This document shows, piece by piece, positions 47,001-55,227 of a stretch of DNA of 64,000 nucleotides (within the stretch, counting starts at the first letter, position 1; every line of letters begins with the position of its first letter). The position numbers and the translations under genes were made by a program. This DNA comes from CALVLD01 sp964467585 (lineage in GTDB: Bacteria; Bacillota; Clostridia; Christensenellales; CAG-138), in assembly GCA_964467585.1 (NCBI GenBank), contig CAYXRF010000003.1, positions 91,166 through 155,165 on the forward strand, given 5' to 3'. Below the pieces are notes generated by a model. It saw only the letters and a program-made list of their open reading frames with translations. It was not told the DNA's origin and ran no database searches.

Positions 47001-48313
47001 TTTTTTGTCCCCCCGTCCGTTTGGGATTGCTTTGTTTCGTTAAGCTTGGCAAGCGCTGCCGCGCCGATATCACGTCTGTAATACATATTGTCATACTTGA
47101 TTTCATCGCAAGCGGCATATGCCTGTTTAATCGCCTGTTCAAGCGTGTTTGCGCGTGCAACCGCATTTAGCACTCTGCCTCCGTTTGTAACATAGCCGCA
47201 GAATGTTTTTCTTGTTCCCGCGTGAACTATCTCAACGTCTTTTTGATTGTTGGCGTTGCCAAATTCTATCGAGACTCCCTTTTGATATGATGACGGATAT
47301 CCGCCGGATGCAAGCGTAACGGCGCAGACCGCCTCGTTTTTTATATCAAGCGGCAGATCCGCAAGCCATCCGCGTTCAACCGCTGCAAGCATCTCCAAAA
47401 TGTCGGTATTGATAAGCGGCAAAACCGCTTGCGTTTCGGGGTCGCCGAAGCGGCAGTTGTATTCAATAACCTTTGCGCCCTTGGGCGTAAGCATAAGCCC
47501 GAAGTAGAGACAGCCCGAAAACGGTCGCCCCTCCGCACGCATTGCGGCAATTGTCGGCAGAAAAATTGTTTTCATACATTCGTCTGCAATATCGTCTGTG
47601 TAGAACGGATTCGGCGCGATTGCGCCCATTCCGCCCGTGTTTGCGCCCGTGCCGCCCTCGCCTATCGTTTTGTGATCCATAACGGACGGAAGCGTGCGGA
47701 TGGTAAGCCCATCGGTCAGAGCAAGCACCGAAACCTCCGCGCCCGTCAAAAACTCCTCCACAACAACCTTGTCGCCGCTTGCGCCAAATTTTCGGTCAAG
47801 CATTATTTCTGTAAGCGCGGCGCGTGCCTCATCCGCATTGTGTGCTATCACAACGCCCTTGCCCAATGCAAGCCCGTCCGCCTTTATCACCACGGGAAAA
47901 TCACCCTCCGCAGCATATTTCAGCGCTGACGGATAATCTTCAAACACCTCGAAAGCCGCAGTGGGAATATTGTATTTTTGCATCATTTTTTTTGCTTCCG
48001 CCTTGTGCGACTCAATGCGTGCGGCTGCCGCGGAAGGTCCGAAGCAGTCTATCCCGATTGCCCTTAGCCTGTCCGCAAGCCCAAGCGCAAGGGGATCATC
48101 GGGCGTGACGACAGCAAAATCGATGTGCTTTTCCGCTGCAAATCTAACAATGCCCACAATATCGGTTGCGGAGATCGGCACGCACTCGGCAAACCGCTCC
48201 ATACCGCCGTTGCCCGGACAGACGTAAACGCACTCCGCAAGGGGACTTTCTGCGATTCTCCGCGCCAGAGCATACTCTCTGCCGCCGCCTCCGATTACAA
48301 GAACTCTCATCAT
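46997..48313 (-). CDS. purD: Phosphoribosylamine-glycine ligase
   Basis: Makes glycinamide ribonucleotide from phosphoribosylamine, glycine and ATP. The 438-residue ATP-grasp enzyme starts VLVIGGGGREYALA, and has KADGLALGKGVVIA, the GEGGTGANTGGMGA loop and EYNCRFGDPETQ. Either of two adjacent ATG codons (48313, 48310) could be used, with CGGAGG upstream. It lies 34 nt after the AICAR transformylase and is coupled to purL by ATGA. Confidence 0.97.
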   Translation of the reverse strand: MMRVLVIGGGGREYALARRIAESPLAECVYVCPGNGGMERFAECVPISATDIVGIVRFAAEKHIDFAVVTPDDPLALGLADRLRAIGIDCFGPSAAAARIESHKAEAKKMMQKYNIPTAAFEVFEDYPSALKYAAEGDFPVVIKADGLALGKGVVIAHNADEARAALTEIMLDRKFGASGDKVVVEEFLTGAEVSVLALTDGLTIRTLPSVMDHKTIGEGGTGANTGGMGAIAPNPFYTDDIADECMKTIFLPTIAAMRAEGRPFSGCLYFGLMLTPKGAKVIEYNCRFGDPETQAVLPLINTDILEMLAAVERGWLADLPLDIKNEAVCAVTLASGGYPSSYQKGVSIEFGNANNQKDVEIVHAGTRKTFCGYVTNGGRVLNAVARANTLEQAIKQAYAACDEIKYDNMYYRRDIGAAALAKLNETKQSQTDGGTKK

Positions 48314-48347
48314 TTGAAGCCTCCGAATGGATGAATCCGATTATTGT

Positions 48348-49529
48348 TCAATGGTGAAACAGCCTTATGCCGTTAATGCACATTGCTATATTCAGTTTAT
48401 CGCACATTTCTATCACCTCGGCGTCACGTTTGGAACCGCCCGCCTGCGCGATGTACTCAACCCCACTTGCCGCCGCACGTTCGATATTATCCGAAAAGGG
48501 GAAGAAGGCATCGCTGCCGAGAGAAACTCCGCGAACGCGTGAGATATATTCCAACCGCTCACTCTGCGTAAGAGGTTCGGGGCGGTGGGTGAACAGCCCC
48601 TGCCACACGCCATCTTCAAGCAAGCGGCGGTCGCCCGAAACATAGCAGTCCACCGCATTATCCCTGTCGGGACGTGCAACGCTCGGCAAAAACGGAAGGC
48701 ACAGTGTTTTTGTGTGCCCGCGCAGCATCCAGCTGTCCGCCTTGCTTCCCGCAAGACGCGTGCAGTGTATGCGCGATTGCTGCCCCGCGCCAACGCCTAT
48801 CGTCTGCCCGTCAAAGGCATAGCAAACTGAATTTGACTGGGTATATTTCAGTGTTATCAGCGCAAGCAAAAGGTCATTTTTTGCAGATTGGGGAATTTCC
48901 TTTCGGCTTGTGACCACGTTTGACAGTGCGGAGGCGTCAAGCACCACGTTGTTGCGCTGCTGCATAAAAGTGACGCCGAACACCTGTCGTGTTTCTGTGC
49001 TTTGGGGAAGATAGCCCTTGTCCATCTGCAAAATGCAGTAGCTTCCTCTCTTTTTGGTTTTGAGAAGCTCCAGCGCCTCGGGAGAATAGCCCGGTGCGAT
49101 TATACCGTCTGACACCTCGCGCTTTATCACCCGCGCCGTCACCTCGTCGCAGACGTCCGAAAGTGCGATAAAATCGCCAAAGCTGCTCATTCTGTCCGCG
49201 CCACGCGCCTTGGCATATGCCACGGCAAGCGGAGAGCTGTCAAGCCCCTCAATATCAGCCGCGAAAAGCCTTTGCTTATCCTTTTCGGTGAGAGGAGAGC
49301 CTATCGCCGCGCCCGCGGGACTGACGTGCTTGAACGACGCCGCGGAGGGATATCCCAGCGCCAAACTAAGCTCCCGCACAAGCTGATACGCGTTCATCGC
49401 GTCAAGCAGATTGATATAGCCCACGCTGCCGTTAATTACCTCAAACGGAAGGCTTGAGCCGTCCGCCATATAAACCCGCGCGGGCTTTTGATTGGGGTTG
49501 CAGCCATATTTCAAATCCAGTGAATTCAT
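48348..49529 (-). CDS. purH: Stand-alone AICAR transformylase (PurH C-terminal domain only)
   Basis: Formylates AICAR to FAICAR with 10-formyl-THF. The 393-residue chain corresponds to the AICARFT part of PurH, with LKYGCNPNQKPA at its start, SFKHVSPAGAA (catalytic Lys-His), YTQSNSVCYA and GVGAGQQSRIHC. The MGS-like cyclohydrolase domain of bifunctional PurH is missing entirely, and the start is at the domain border with AAAGGA upstream. The cyclohydrolase step is covered by the PurO-type gene 36 nt upstream. This is a natural split, not a truncation. Confidence 0.93.
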   Translation of the reverse strand: MNSLDLKYGCNPNQKPARVYMADGSSLPFEVINGSVGYINLLDAMNAYQLVRELSLALGYPSAASFKHVSPAGAAIGSPLTEKDKQRLFAADIEGLDSSPLAVAYAKARGADRMSSFGDFIALSDVCDEVTARVIKREVSDGIIAPGYSPEALELLKTKKRGSYCILQMDKGYLPQSTETRQVFGVTFMQQRNNVVLDASALSNVVTSRKEIPQSAKNDLLLALITLKYTQSNSVCYAFDGQTIGVGAGQQSRIHCTRLAGSKADSWMLRGHTKTLCLPFLPSVARPDRDNAVDCYVSGDRRLLEDGVWQGLFTHRPEPLTQSERLEYISRVRGVSLGSDAFFPFSDNIERAAASGVEYIAQAGGSKRDAEVIEMCDKLNIAMCINGIRLFHH

Positions 49530-49565
49530 CAGAATAATTCCTTTATCAATATTGGTTTTTAAGCG

Positions 49566-50327
49566 TCACTTGGCGCTTTGATTGACGATGCGAAATTCGC
49601 AGCTGTTGTTGAAGCCAATTCGTGTAAACAGCGCCACACGATTATCACTGTCAAGCGACTGCCATATTGAGCGCGTAAGCTCGTCAATATTTGACGGTAT
49701 CTCCACGCAAAGCGGTTCGCCCCAAAAAGGAAGCAGGCGGGAATCACGCACGCCGCGATAGGTATGAATTATATGACCGAAGCCGCGTGACGCCTCATAA
49801 CGAAAAAACTGACGGGCGCACTCGGGCGCGGCGACATATTGGCTTTGTTCAGAACACACGCCGACTTCAAAGCATTCGCACGCCTTCAAAATTGAAAGCT
49901 CATAGCGGATACTTCCGCACACGCTTTGGTTGGCGTCCGCACCGTCCCAATCAATCACGCCTGTAATTCTGGGCGTAAAATGAGGAGGGTCAGGCTCATA
50001 CCTGCGCGCCGCAAGAGCGTTGCAAAGCCCTTTGCCCGCGCAAAGCCCTATTTTTGCGTCCTCACTTTGGTCGCCGTTGGCAATAATCACGCTGTTTTCC
50101 AAAATGTGCATGGGTCGATACAGAACAAGCTCAGGATGCGCAAGCGAATCCGCGTCGGCGTGGGCAATGCGAAGCTCCGCGCCCTGCATATAAAATTCGC
50201 GTGAGCGGCTGCCTTGACTCCTGCCCATTATGAAATAGGCGATGACGGGAAGCCCCTCCTCGGTTGCGCCCAGCAGTATCCCCCTGCCCTGATATTTGTT
50301 TTGCGAAAGCAGCTCAAAAAGCTTCAT
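49566..50327 (-). CDS. purO: IMP cyclohydrolase, archaeal PurO family
   Basis: Closes FAICAR to IMP. The 253-residue protein is not related to PurH; its start (NKYQGRGILLGATEEGLPVIAYFIMGRSQGSRSRE) has the YxGRxIxxG and Y-x-I-x-GRS-x-x-SR pattern of the IMP_cyclohyd family first known as archaeal PurO. Further landmarks are ANGDQSE, PHFTPRITGVID and THRGV-like YRGVRDSRL. The ATG at 50327 overlaps the purN stop as ATGA and has GGAGAG 8 nt upstream. The position directly before the stand-alone AICAR transformylase makes the assignment strong. Confidence 0.88.
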   Translation of the reverse strand: MKLFELLSQNKYQGRGILLGATEEGLPVIAYFIMGRSQGSRSREFYMQGAELRIAHADADSLAHPELVLYRPMHILENSVIIANGDQSEDAKIGLCAGKGLCNALAARRYEPDPPHFTPRITGVIDWDGADANQSVCGSIRYELSILKACECFEVGVCSEQSQYVAAPECARQFFRYEASRGFGHIIHTYRGVRDSRLLPFWGEPLCVEIPSNIDELTRSIWQSLDSDNRVALFTRIGFNNSCEFRIVNQSAK

Positions 50328-50926
50328 CCCTTGGCGCTCTCCTTTGCCTTGTATTTGCAAAATTTGTTTATTTCTTTTGGATAAATCACCCACTCTGCCT
50401 TTTCCATCACACGTTTTTGAAGCGTTTCGGGGGTGTCGTTTGCGCATACTCTCACAGCCTTTTGCCTAAGTATCCTGCCGCCATCGGGAATTTCGTTGAC
50501 AACGTGGACGGTTGCGCCCGTGATTTTTACCCCCCTGTTAAGCGCCGCCTCATGGGGCTTTAAGCCGTAAAAGCCCTTTCCTCCAAACGCAGGCAAAAGT
50601 GACGGATGAATGTTGAGTATTCTGTCGGCATATTTTCGGACAAAGGCTTCGGACAGTATGCTCATAAATCCCGCAAGCGCGACTACCCGTATATCAAAGC
50701 TTTCAAGCGCGGCGATAAGCTGATTTTCAAACTCCGCTCCGCGTGATATACAAACGGTTGGTATTCCGTTGAGTCTTGCGCGCTCAAGCGCATAGGCGTT
50801 TTCTCTGTCGGATATTACGACCGCTATGGTAGTATCAGGCATTTTGCCCGCCCGTGACGCGTCTATTATCGCCTGAAGATTTGTGCCGCCGCCCGAAACA
50901 AGCACGGCAAGCCGTGATGAAATCAT
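50324..50926 (-). CDS. purN: Phosphoribosylglycinamide formyltransferase
   Basis: Formylates GAR using 10-formyl-THF. The 200-residue chain has LAVLVSGGGTNLQAI (phosphate loop), ALAGFMSILSEAFV, NIHPSLLPAFGGKGFYG with the catalytic His, and TGATVHVVNEIPDGG with His and Asp. The start at 50926 overlaps the purM stop (ATGA), with AGGGAG upstream. No purT is present, so the step uses folate. Confidence 0.96.
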   Translation of the reverse strand: MISSRLAVLVSGGGTNLQAIIDASRAGKMPDTTIAVVISDRENAYALERARLNGIPTVCISRGAEFENQLIAALESFDIRVVALAGFMSILSEAFVRKYADRILNIHPSLLPAFGGKGFYGLKPHEAALNRGVKITGATVHVVNEIPDGGRILRQKAVRVCANDTPETLQKRVMEKAEWVIYPKEINKFCKYKAKESAKG

Positions 50927-51990
50927 ATCACAACTCCCTGTTCGCCCCGCCCTATCGTGCCAATGCGATATGCCTCCACGCCGCATTCCTCAAGAGTTTT
51001 GATTGTTTTTTCTGCATCGTTCGCGTCAACCGCCGCAGTCATGCCCACACCCATATTGAATGTGTTGAACATATCGCGCTGCACAATATCGCCCTCACGC
51101 GAAATAAGCTCAAATATTTTTGGCACACGGACCTTGTCACGGTCAATAAACGCCGTCATGCCCTTTGGCAGACTGCGCGGAATGTTCTCATAAAAGCCTC
51201 CGCCCGTTATGTGTGCAAGGCTCTTAACCCGTACCTCCTGCAAAAGACGCAGCACGGGCTTGACATAAATTGCCGTGGGCGTCAAAAGACATTCGCCAAG
51301 CGTAACGCCAAGCTCGTTTGTAAATCTGTCAAGTCCCTTGTTTTGAATGTCGAACACCTTGCGAACAAGCGAAAAACCGTTTGAATGCACTCCCGACGAC
51401 GCAAGCGCAATAAGCGCGTCACCTTCATTGATTGTTGAAGCGTCCAAAAGCGATTCGCGCTCCGCAATGCCCACGGCAAAGCCCGCAACGTCATATTCGT
51501 CCTCCGGATAAAAGCCCGGCATCTCGGCAGTCTCCCCGCCTATCAGCGCGGCGCCCGCCATGCAGCAGCCGTCCGCAACGCCTGAAACAATTTTTTCAAC
51601 ACGCTGCGGCACATTTTTGCCAAGCGCGATATAATCCAGAAAGAACAGAGGCTTTGCGCCGCTGCAAATCACATCGTTTACGCACATTGCCACGCAGTCA
51701 ATGCCTATGGTGTCGTGCCTGTCCAGCATAAACGCTATCTTCAGCTTTGTGCCCACGCCGTCCGTGCCGGAAACAAGCACGGGGTCGCGGTAGCCCGCGC
51801 CAAGCGCAAATGTGCCGCCAAAGCCGCCAACATCGCCCTCCGTGCCTGCAACCGCCGTGCGCTTTATGTGCTTTTGTATCAGCCGCACCGCCTCATAGCC
51901 TGCGGTTATGTCCACTCCCGCCGCAGCATATCCGGCAGGCGTGTACTCTTTTTTGCTTTGGTTGTCGCGTTGCGTCAAATTGTCGTTCAT
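50923..51990 (-). CDS. purM: Phosphoribosylformylglycinamidine cyclo-ligase
   Basis: Makes AIR from FGAM and ATP. The 355-residue chain has YAAAGVDITAGYEAV, LVSGTDGVGTKLKIA, DCVAMCVNDVICSGAKPLFFLDY, GGETAEMPG and AHITGGGFYENIPR, all PurM signatures. The ATG at 51990 is 10 nt after purF and has AAGGG upstream. It is coupled to purN by a 4-nt overlap. Confidence 0.97.
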   Translation of the reverse strand: MNDNLTQRDNQSKKEYTPAGYAAAGVDITAGYEAVRLIQKHIKRTAVAGTEGDVGGFGGTFALGAGYRDPVLVSGTDGVGTKLKIAFMLDRHDTIGIDCVAMCVNDVICSGAKPLFFLDYIALGKNVPQRVEKIVSGVADGCCMAGAALIGGETAEMPGFYPEDEYDVAGFAVGIAERESLLDASTINEGDALIALASSGVHSNGFSLVRKVFDIQNKGLDRFTNELGVTLGECLLTPTAIYVKPVLRLLQEVRVKSLAHITGGGFYENIPRSLPKGMTAFIDRDKVRVPKIFELISREGDIVQRDMFNTFNMGVGMTAAVDANDAEKTIKTLEECGVEAYRIGTIGRGEQGVVI

Positions 51991-52000
51991 AATAATACCC

Positions 52001-53401
52001 TTATTTGTTTTGGTTATTGAGGGGAATTGAGCAGGGATAAACACCCGTGAAGCAGCCCTTGCAGACGTTTGACGAGCATCCTCTTGTTATATCCTCAAGC
52101 CTTTCGATACCTTGAAAGCCGAGTGAATCAACATCAATTATCTTTTGAATCTCATCAAGGCTGTGATTATGAGCGATAAGCGTATTCTCCGAGCCGATAT
52201 CCGTGCCGAAATAGCAGGTGTGGATGAACGGCGGGCACGAAACACGCATATGCACCTCTGTCGCCCCCGCGGCGCGAAGCAGCTTGACTATCCTTGCGCA
52301 GGTGGTTCCGCGTACAATTGAATCGTCAACCATTACAACCCGTTTGCCGTTTACAACGCTTGAAATTGGATTGAGCTTTATCCGAACCTTGTTTTCTCTG
52401 TCCGCCTGCGTGGGCTGAATGAACGTTCTGCCGATATATTTGTTTTTGATGAATCCCAAACCGTATGGTATGCCCGACTGCTCCGCAAAGCCTATCGCGG
52501 CGTCAATTCCGCTGTCGGGAACACCGATTACAACATCCGCTTCGGCGGGATGGTCTATCGCAAGAAAGCGACCTGAGCGGCGGCGCGCCTCATGAACCGA
52601 AACTCCGTCAACAACGGAATCGGGACGGGAAAAATAAACATACTCAAAAACACAAAGCGCGGATGGCTTTCTGCCGCAATGCGTTTTGTCGCTTGAAACA
52701 CCGTCTGAGCTGATTGCCACGATCTCTCCCGGAAGAATGTCGCGCACAAACTCCGCGCCAACGCTGTCAAACGCGTTGCTTTCGGATGAAAGCGCAAAGC
52801 CGTCCTTTGTTTTGCCGAGGCAAAGCGGGCGTATGCCCTGCGCTCCGCGAACGCCTATCAGCTTGTCCTTTGTCATAATAAGCAGAGTATAGGCGCCCTC
52901 AAGCCTGTACATTGTTTGACGGATTGCCTCCTCAAGGCTTTGAGTGCGCAGCCATTCGCCAATAATCAGCCCCGCGATAAGCTCCGCGTCGCTGTCCGTG
53001 TGAAAAATGACTCCGTTCATCTCAAGCTCACGGCGAAGCTCCGCCGCGTTGCACAAAGACCCATTGTTGCATATGGCAAGCCTTCCGCGTGTGTGATCGA
53101 CTATAAGCGGTTGTATGTTGCCTTTATCGCACGCCACAAGCGCACCATACAGCACATGACCTATCGCCGAGGTGCCTTTGCCCAGCTTTTCAAGCTCAGC
53201 CTCGTTAAATGCGTCGGAAACCAACCCTGCTTCACACTTTGCGCTGAAGCGTCCCTCATCGTTTACGACTATTCCGCAGCTTTCCTGTCCGCGATGCTGA
53301 AGCGCGTAAAGCGCATAATAGACGTCCAACGCGACTCCGTTGGGCTTTTTCGAGTATATTCCGAATACTCCGCATTCCTCGTGTAATTTGTCAAGCATCA
53401 T
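52001..53401 (-). CDS. purF: Amidophosphoribosyltransferase
   Basis: First committed enzyme of purine synthesis; moves ammonia from glutamine to PRPP. The 466-residue chain has a short propeptide (MMLDKLHEE) before the Ntn nucleophile in CGVFGIY (Cys10), a glutaminase domain (LQHRGQES, GNIQPL), and a phosphoribosyltransferase domain with VVMVDDSIVRGTT. Propeptide and C-terminal cysteines (CSSNVCKGC) indicate the iron-sulfur, Bacillus-type enzyme. It follows purE by 75 nt. Confidence 0.97.
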   Translation of the reverse strand: MMLDKLHEECGVFGIYSKKPNGVALDVYYALYALQHRGQESCGIVVNDEGRFSAKCEAGLVSDAFNEAELEKLGKGTSAIGHVLYGALVACDKGNIQPLIVDHTRGRLAICNNGSLCNAAELRRELEMNGVIFHTDSDAELIAGLIIGEWLRTQSLEEAIRQTMYRLEGAYTLLIMTKDKLIGVRGAQGIRPLCLGKTKDGFALSSESNAFDSVGAEFVRDILPGEIVAISSDGVSSDKTHCGRKPSALCVFEYVYFSRPDSVVDGVSVHEARRRSGRFLAIDHPAEADVVIGVPDSGIDAAIGFAEQSGIPYGLGFIKNKYIGRTFIQPTQADRENKVRIKLNPISSVVNGKRVVMVDDSIVRGTTCARIVKLLRAAGATEVHMRVSCPPFIHTCYFGTDIGSENTLIAHNHSLDEIQKIIDVDSLGFQGIERLEDITRGCSSNVCKGCFTGVYPCSIPLNNQNK

Positions 53402-53476
53402 GTATACTTCCTTTCAGTCATAAAGGTTTGTTATTATCGTAAGCCGTGCGAGCAATTGACGTTTTGCCCGACTTTG

Positions 53477-53980
53477 TCAGCTGTGATCACTAAGCCTTGC
53501 TTGCAGCTCCGCGTCAGCCTTGGCGGTCTGCGCCGCCATTTCCTCACGGCATTGCTCAAGCTTTTGGGCAAGGGCAGAGTCCGTCAGCGCCAAAATGCGT
53601 GCGGCAAGCCACGCGGAATTTGCTCCGCCGTTTATCGCAACCGTTGCCACGGGCACGCCCGACGGCATCTGCGCCGTTGACAAGAGGGCGTCCAGCCCAC
53701 CCAAATCGTGGGACTCCACAGGAACGCCTATTACGGGCAAATTGGTGTATGCCGCGATAACTCCCGCAAGATGCGCCGCTTTGCCCGCAAATGCAATCAC
53801 CACGCCGAACCCGTTTTTTGCGGCAGAGGTGCAAAATTGACGCACTGCATCAGGCGTGCGATGCGCGCTCATGACCCTTGCCGTATAGGGTATCGAAAGA
53901 CTTTCAAGCACGTCAAACGCTTTTTTCGCAACATCAACGTCTGAAATGCTCCCCATTATTATCGCAACATTTTTAACCAC
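53477..53980 (-). CDS. purE: N5-carboxyaminoimidazole ribonucleotide mutase
   Basis: Forms CAIR. The 167-residue chain has MGSISDVDVAKKA, RVMSAHRTPDAV, AGKAAHLAGVIAAYT and STAQMPSGVPVATVAINGGANSAW. No purK lies in the cluster, although the motifs look more like the mutase type (class I) than the vertebrate-like carboxylase type. GTG at 53980 is chosen because GGAGG stands 5 nt upstream; an ATG at 53992 overlaps that ribosome site. It is the first enzyme gene of the operon, behind gntR. Confidence 0.94.
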   Translation of the reverse strand: MVKNVAIIMGSISDVDVAKKAFDVLESLSIPYTARVMSAHRTPDAVRQFCTSAAKNGFGVVIAFAGKAAHLAGVIAAYTNLPVIGVPVESHDLGGLDALLSTAQMPSGVPVATVAINGGANSAWLAARILALTDSALAQKLEQCREEMAAQTAKADAELQARLSDHS

Positions 53981-54070
53981 AACAGCCTCCATATTAACGG
54001 GCTTGCGCCTGCAAAGCCATTTTGCATATCGCCCGCTGAATTATTGATTTTTACCGTCCCACGGTTTAAT

Positions 54071-54116
54071 TCCCCAAAAACGTCAAAGAGGGCGATTGAA
54101 TATCGGTCGCTCTCTT
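54071..54116 (-). terminator. Possible terminator or attenuator between gntR and purE
   Basis: Arms aagagggcga (54086-54095) and tcgctctctt (54107-54116) pair with one mismatch. On the minus strand TGACGTTTTT follows, so the T-run is 5 nt away. A short inverted repeat accgt-ccc-acggt lies at 54053-54065. No convincing sigma-A promoter is seen between here and purE, so read-through from gntR may feed the purine operon. Confidence 0.45.
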
Positions 54117-54131
54117 GTCGGTAATGTTTGT

Positions 54132-54860
54132 TTACAGTTTTTGTCTGACTACGCTGTGAGCTATAATGCCGTTTGCGTAATACTGACGGGCATACATTAT
54201 GCGAAAGCCGTCTATGTCGTAATCCACCTCGTCCATATAGAGCAAAGGCGTACCCTCGCTTTGACCGAGAGCCTCGGCCGCAGCGCCGTTCGCGGCGATC
54301 GCTCCCACCTCCGTAACGTCCATATAGGCGTCCCTGCCGCAAAATTCGGACAGAAAGTGAAATATGGGACGTTCCAGCTCGGAATTGTCAAAATCCGTAT
54401 TTGTGATAATTGCACAGGGAATATAATCCTCGCAGTATATCACGGGCAAACCGTTGGCGGTGACAACGCGTGAAACAAGCAGAAGCTCGCTTTCATCCGC
54501 AACGCCCAGACGCTTTGCCGCCCCCGCGTCACATACCCTGCTGATTTGCAATATGCGTTCCGCAGGCGCATAGCCCGACTCCGCAACCATATCCATGAAC
54601 TCAATCTCGATATCCATGCGCACGGCGATATCCACAACATGACGGTTTATCTGCGTGCCAACGCCATGCCTGCGGGAAATATAACCTTCACGCTCAAGCT
54701 CGGCAAGAGCATCCCGCAGCTGTGTGCGGCTTATTGAAAGCTGCTCGGCAAGCACACTCTCCCTCGGAAGCCTTGCGGCGCACTTGAAACGCCCATGCTT
54801 CATCTCGTGAAGCAACAGCGCCTGAACACGACGTGAGCTTTTGATTACCTCGATATCCAT
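54132..54860 (-). CDS. GntR/HutC family transcriptional regulator
   Basis: DNA-binding repressor that senses a small ligand. The 242-residue chain has an N-terminal winged helix (about 20-75: RLPRESVLAEQLSISRTQLRDALAELEREGYI) and a C-terminal UTRA ligand domain (about 95-240, with LLYMDEVDYDIDGF). The ATG at 54860 has GGGAGGG upstream; the longer in-frame reading upstream covers the promoter and is rejected. A perfect 11-nt palindrome sits on its own start of transcription. Its place directly before purE suggests control of the purine operon, which is an inference. Confidence 0.88.
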   Translation of the reverse strand: MDIEVIKSSRRVQALLLHEMKHGRFKCAARLPRESVLAEQLSISRTQLRDALAELEREGYISRRHGVGTQINRHVVDIAVRMDIEIEFMDMVAESGYAPAERILQISRVCDAGAAKRLGVADESELLLVSRVVTANGLPVIYCEDYIPCAIITNTDFDNSELERPIFHFLSEFCGRDAYMDVTEVGAIAANGAAAEALGQSEGTPLLYMDEVDYDIDGFRIMYARQYYANGIIAHSVVRQKL

Positions 54861-54878
54861 GCCGCCCTCCCGCAAAAT

Positions 54879-54889
54879 AGGTACTACCT
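54879..54889. promoter_or_regulatory. Candidate operator of the GntR regulator
   Basis: aggta-c-tacct is a perfect 5+1+5 palindrome placed 4 nt downstream of the -10 element, over the expected transcription start, where a repressor would block initiation. Confidence 0.5.
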
Positions 54890-54893
54890 TTGG

Positions 54894-54922
54894 ATAATAG
54901 CATACATCCGCCCTCCCGTCAA
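54894..54922 (-). promoter_or_regulatory. Sigma-A promoter of gntR (and possibly the purine operon)
   Basis: On the minus strand TTGACG (54917-54922), 17 nt and TATTAT (54894-54899), about 30 nt before the gntR start. Confidence 0.78.
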
Positions 54923-55044
54923 CACCCGACAAGAATATAAACTTTGCGACAAGCCCTAAAAAGGAATAAGACCGCCTATGTTTGGCGGACAATGGCGTTT
55001 GGCAGACGAAAAAGAGGTGCTGAATTGCTCCTCCGTTTGTGTGC

Positions 55045-55110
55045 TTACATTTTTATTAGGGAATAAGTGTGGTTGTGTCACATTTTTTAGAGGGAATAAC
55101 TGTGGTTGTG
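55045..55110. repeat. Tandem duplication of a 33-bp unit
   Basis: Units at 55045-55077 and 55078-55110 are adjacent and share agggaataa-(g/c)-tgtggttgtg exactly apart from one base, with a similar acattttt part before it. Spacing of 33 bp is three helical turns. It lies in the 367-nt stretch between nadE and gntR. The rest of that stretch holds the gntR promoter and nothing else that I can support. Confidence 0.75.
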
Positions 55111-55227
55111 CAGCAAATGCCTGTTAATGCCTATATTGTGGTGAAACATATTATACCCATCGCGTCATGCCGCGGGGCAGCAAGCATTTAACCGTGCTTA
55201 AGGGTATGCCAAGCCGCCGCCTCAGCG

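Noticed and set aside
48348..49529. Truncated purH pseudogene
   Set aside because: The chain begins cleanly at the domain border with a ribosome site, all transformylase motifs are intact, and the missing activity is encoded next to it.
53981..54131. Purine riboswitch before purE
   Set aside because: The conserved three-way junction sequences could not be found; only a terminator-like hairpin and a short inverted repeat are present.
55045..55110. CRISPR array
   Set aside because: Only two directly abutting units and no spacers, so it is a plain tandem duplication.
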